A stretch of 64,000 nucleotides of DNA, from positions 872,356-936,355 of the forward strand of contig NZ_CP060140.1 in the NCBI RefSeq assembly GCF_022376295.1, in the 5' to 3' direction. Below are positions 62,801-64,000 of this stretch, one piece after another (within the stretch, counting starts at the first letter, position 1; every line of letters starts with the position of its first letter). The DNA is from Nodularia sphaerocarpa UHCC 0038. GTDB lineage: Bacteria; Cyanobacteriota; Cyanobacteriia; Cyanobacteriales; Nostocaceae. The notes under the pieces are model-generated. The model was not told the DNA's origin and ran no database searches. It was given only the letters and a program-made list of their open reading frames with translations. A program made the position numbers and the translations under genes.

Positions 62801-63129
62801 TCCTCTAATTTTACCTTAATTTCTGCTTCTGGTATTCCTTGCCAATCAATAAATTTCCAAGGAATTTCTACCTGTTTAAATACAACTTGGAAAGGTTTGT
62901 CGCGCTGTTCCCAATAAAAGGCTGTGCGTAAAGCTGCATGATTTTCCACAACTTGATTCCATGCAGTTTTTAAATTATTTATATCTAGTCTTCCTTCCAG
63001 ATACAAGCAAACTTGTGGTACATACACGCCTACTTGTGGTGTTAACAAGGTATGAAATAGCATTCCTTGCTGCATGGGAGATAGAGGATAGATATTTTCT
63101 ATATTTTGGCGTTTATCCACGGGGTGCAT
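59872..63129 (-). CDS. Nonribosomal peptide synthetase (C-A-T), serine-type A domain
   Basis: A 1085-residue module. C domain (about 10-320): IYPLSPMQQGMLFHTL and QHHLILDGWS (about 147); it follows an epimerization domain, so a DCL type is expected. A domain (about 440-900): IYIIYTSGSTGTPKGV (about 607), PFSFDVSVWEFF, NLYGPTEAAIDVTYW, LYKTGDLGRYLPDG and the NGKIN Lys. T domain: ENFFELGGNSLSAIRV (about 1024). The ten-position code read by eye against GrsA is D-V-W-H-I-S-L-I-D-K, one change from the common Ser code DVWHLSLIDK. Two in-frame repeat-derived stretches are present, one (SYPLSFTRSESNKFTP) in the C domain and one (TSHPNPPLVKERELDF) before YKTGDL. Confidence 0.95.
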   Translation of the reverse strand: MHPVDKRQNIENIYPLSPMQQGMLFHTLLTPQVGVYVPQVCLYLEGRLDINNLKTAWNQVVENHAALRTAFYWEQRDKPFQVVFKQVEIPWKFIDWQGIPEAEIKVKLEEYFQCDRTLGFDLKQPPLMRFTLIQLSDIKHILIWTQHHLILDGWSSALVIKQVWQNYYNSPFYYPNSRPYSDYISWLQKQDKIAAKQFWQKQLQGFTTPSYPLSFTRSESNKFTPQEQHRNLTPSQTTSLQQWAKQQKLTLNTLLQAAFAILLSRYCNTTDVVFGATSSGRPTALPGVESMVGLFINTLPVRVQVSATENLVAWLQKLQAQQAEALDYEYTSLLEIQEWSELSQGTSLFDSILVFENYPVDTSAIPENQQLRIVDIQSLEWTSFPLTVLVSVGNQLSLKVKYDRNRFTDHTITQLLEHFCILLLGMSQPVQTVGNLPLLTQQEYETIQQWNQTEAYYPPESIHQQFAAQVERTPDNIAVVFGDKQLTYKELNQRANQLAHYLQTLGVQPEIPVGIYIERSLEMVIGILGILKAGGCYVPLDPAYPAPRLTYIIDETNISVLLTQSSLLDKLPNYDGKILALDTDWQEISQISEDNPTTLVNPENAIYIIYTSGSTGTPKGVINTHRGVSNRLYWMQQQYNLEIGEPVLQKTPFSFDVSVWEFFWTLLNGGCLVMAKPEGHQETNYLLEIIEQQQITTLHFVPAMLGVFLEEPNLTARCRSVKRVICSGEALSIEIQNRFFRNLNAELHNLYGPTEAAIDVTYWQCQPTNDLHIVPIGRPISNTQIYLLNEDLQPVPLGVPGEIYIGGVGVARGYWNRPDLTAERFIKNTSHPNPPLVKERELDFPISPLSPTPLYKTGDLGRYLPDGNLEYLGRLDNQVKIRGLRIELGEIEAVLNQHPDIQQTVVILDSKSPENQRLVAYVVRSSTSTESESFTQELQKFLLSQLPEYMLPSVFIVLSALPLLPNGKINRQALPQPETVRHANQAYLAPRNSTETLVANILADVLRLERMGVDENFFELGGNSLSAIRVTSRLREAFQLDLPLHSVFEKPTIAGLAERIAILQQTIQQMQTTPSDQPGRKEISL

Positions 63130-63262
63130 GATTTTTGGTTTTGATGTTGTGATGTAAGTATTTATTTAGTGTCACGCAGAGGCGCACCAGGCGCAGAGAG
63201 TAAGAGAACTTAGCGTACCTCCGCGTTACCTCCGCGTACCTTTGCGTTTAAAAAAACTCCTC

Positions 63263-64000
63263 TCATAACTCTCCCAACAATTTATCAAGTTCATCTTGGG
63301 TAAAATCCATCTCTGGGAAATCAGAAGGAGTAAACCCGCTAATATTCGGGGTGACACAATGTTGAATTAGGGACAGTAGTATTTGTTGATATTTGTCTGC
63401 TAAGGTGGTGATGGTTTGACGGTGATGCAGTTTTTGACTGTAAGTCCAATCACATCGCAATTTTCCTCCTGTGATGATACTGTTAATTTCAATCAAAGTG
63501 TTGCGATTTCCTTTGGGACTCCGGCTGTGTCCGATAAGTTCACGCGCTGGGGTGAATAGGGAATTATCTGAGAAGATTTGGTCAGATTGTCCTAAATAGT
63601 TAAATCTGATTTGTGGTAAAGGTCTTGATTTGAGGGTAGCTTGAATTGTTGGGGATGCTAGATAACGTAGCAATCCATAGCTAATACCACGATCTGGAAT
63701 TTGCCGTAGTTGTTCTTTGATTGTTTTCAGGTAAACCCCTAAATCGGAAGATGGAGTTATATTTAATAATACCGGAAATAGGTTTGTAAACCAACCCATT
63801 GTTCTAGATAAATTCATGTTTTGAAACAAATCTTCTCTGCCATGTGCTTCCAGTTCTACTAATAGACGATTTTCACCTGTCCAATCTTGAAAGGCTAGTG
63901 CTAGTGCTGTTAATAAAATGTCGTTGATTTGGGTGTGGTAGGCGTTGGGAACTTCTTGAAGTAAGGCTTGGGTGTCTGGAACTGTTAAAAATGTAGAGTA
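63263..64000 (-). CDS. Nonribosomal peptide synthetase, C-terminal epimerization domain (5' end outside window)
   Basis: The frame runs open from the right edge to the stop at 63263; only the last 245 or so residues are visible. LLVELEAHGRED and TMGWFTNLFPVLL, then LKTIKEQLRQIPDRGISYGL and PQIRFNYLGQ match the core motifs of NRPS epimerization domains. The C-terminus MDFTQDELDKLLGEL looks like the acidic tail found after terminal E domains. It converts the last L-residue of the growing peptide to D before transfer to the next protein (59872-63129), whose first domain is a C domain. Gap between them is 133 bases. Confidence 0.93.
   Translation of the reverse strand, partial: YSTFLTVPDTQALLQEVPNAYHTQINDILLTALALAFQDWTGENRLLVELEAHGREDLFQNMNLSRTMGWFTNLFPVLLNITPSSDLGVYLKTIKEQLRQIPDRGISYGLLRYLASPTIQATLKSRPLPQIRFNYLGQSDQIFSDNSLFTPARELIGHSRSPKGNRNTLIEINSIITGGKLRCDWTYSQKLHHRQTITTLADKYQQILLSLIQHCVTPNISGFTPSDFPEMDFTQDELDKLLGEL

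Noticed and set aside
1..64000. tRNA, rRNA or tmRNA genes
   Set aside because: I looked for CCA-type cloverleaf arms and conserved rRNA blocks by eye and saw none; a tRNAscan run would settle it.

Overview
The window looks like the chromosome of a filamentous, probably nitrogen-fixing cyanobacterium of the Nostoc/Anabaena group. The signs are psaC (photosystem I), a high-light-inducible protein, a Mo-dependent-nitrogenase C-terminal-domain protein, many GCGATCGC (HIP1) octamers, and a dense population of short palindromic and MITE-like repeats between genes. This placement is inferred from gene content and repeat style, not from a database search.

Region 1 (1-12 kb) is mostly housekeeping: a truncated glutathione S-transferase, a small lipoprotein, an ftsL-like gene followed by the division transpeptidase ftsI, a kinase-like protein, a glutamate-cysteine-ligase-like enzyme, a Mo-nitrogenase C-domain protein, obgE, a Uma2-type nuclease, a membrane acyltransferase and a polysaccharide deacetylase. 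Region 2 (12-19.7 kb) is accessory: an XRE regulator, a small unknown protein, a large RTX/FG-GAP protein with an aerolysin-like pore-forming core, a divergent NB-ARC STAND NTPase lacking its usual repeat sensor, and a VapBC-type toxin-antitoxin pair. These genes sit among several repeat families, including one repeat inserted inside another.

Region 3 (19.8-39.6 kb) is core metabolism and cell biology: glmS, psaC, a DUF6464-like gene, fmt, a secreted protein of unknown function, the minC-minD-minE operon, a DUF1537 kinase, a NUDIX hydrolase, an enolase-superfamily epimerase overlapping a DUF1611 gene (a dgcA/dgcN-like pair), an hli gene with a small membrane partner, pyrB, a pentapeptide-repeat protein, and tldD with pmbA. 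Region 4 (40-44.7 kb) is scarred: a truncated duplicate of arfB, a histidine phosphatase, a dienelactone hydrolase, an intact arfB between two direct repeats, and a decayed Tn3-family transposase.

Region 5 (44.76-64.0 kb, running off the right end) is a hybrid NRPS/PKS cluster entirely on the minus strand. In transcription order it holds an NRPS ending in an epimerization domain (partial), a C-A-T NRPS with a serine-type specificity code, a TubC-C-A-T NRPS, an unusual metallo-beta-lactamase-fold/TubC/thioester-reductase fusion, a methyltransferase, a class III aminotransferase, three small proteins of unknown function, and a KS-AT-KR-ACP polyketide synthase. The likely logic is assembly of a D-residue-containing peptide with Ser, reductive release or transfer as an aldehyde, transamination, and methylation, with a malonate extension somewhere in the line. 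Palindromic repeats have inserted in frame into the NRPS and PKS genes. This cluster, the fusion protein in its middle, and the RTX/aerolysin-like protein are the parts most worth following up.
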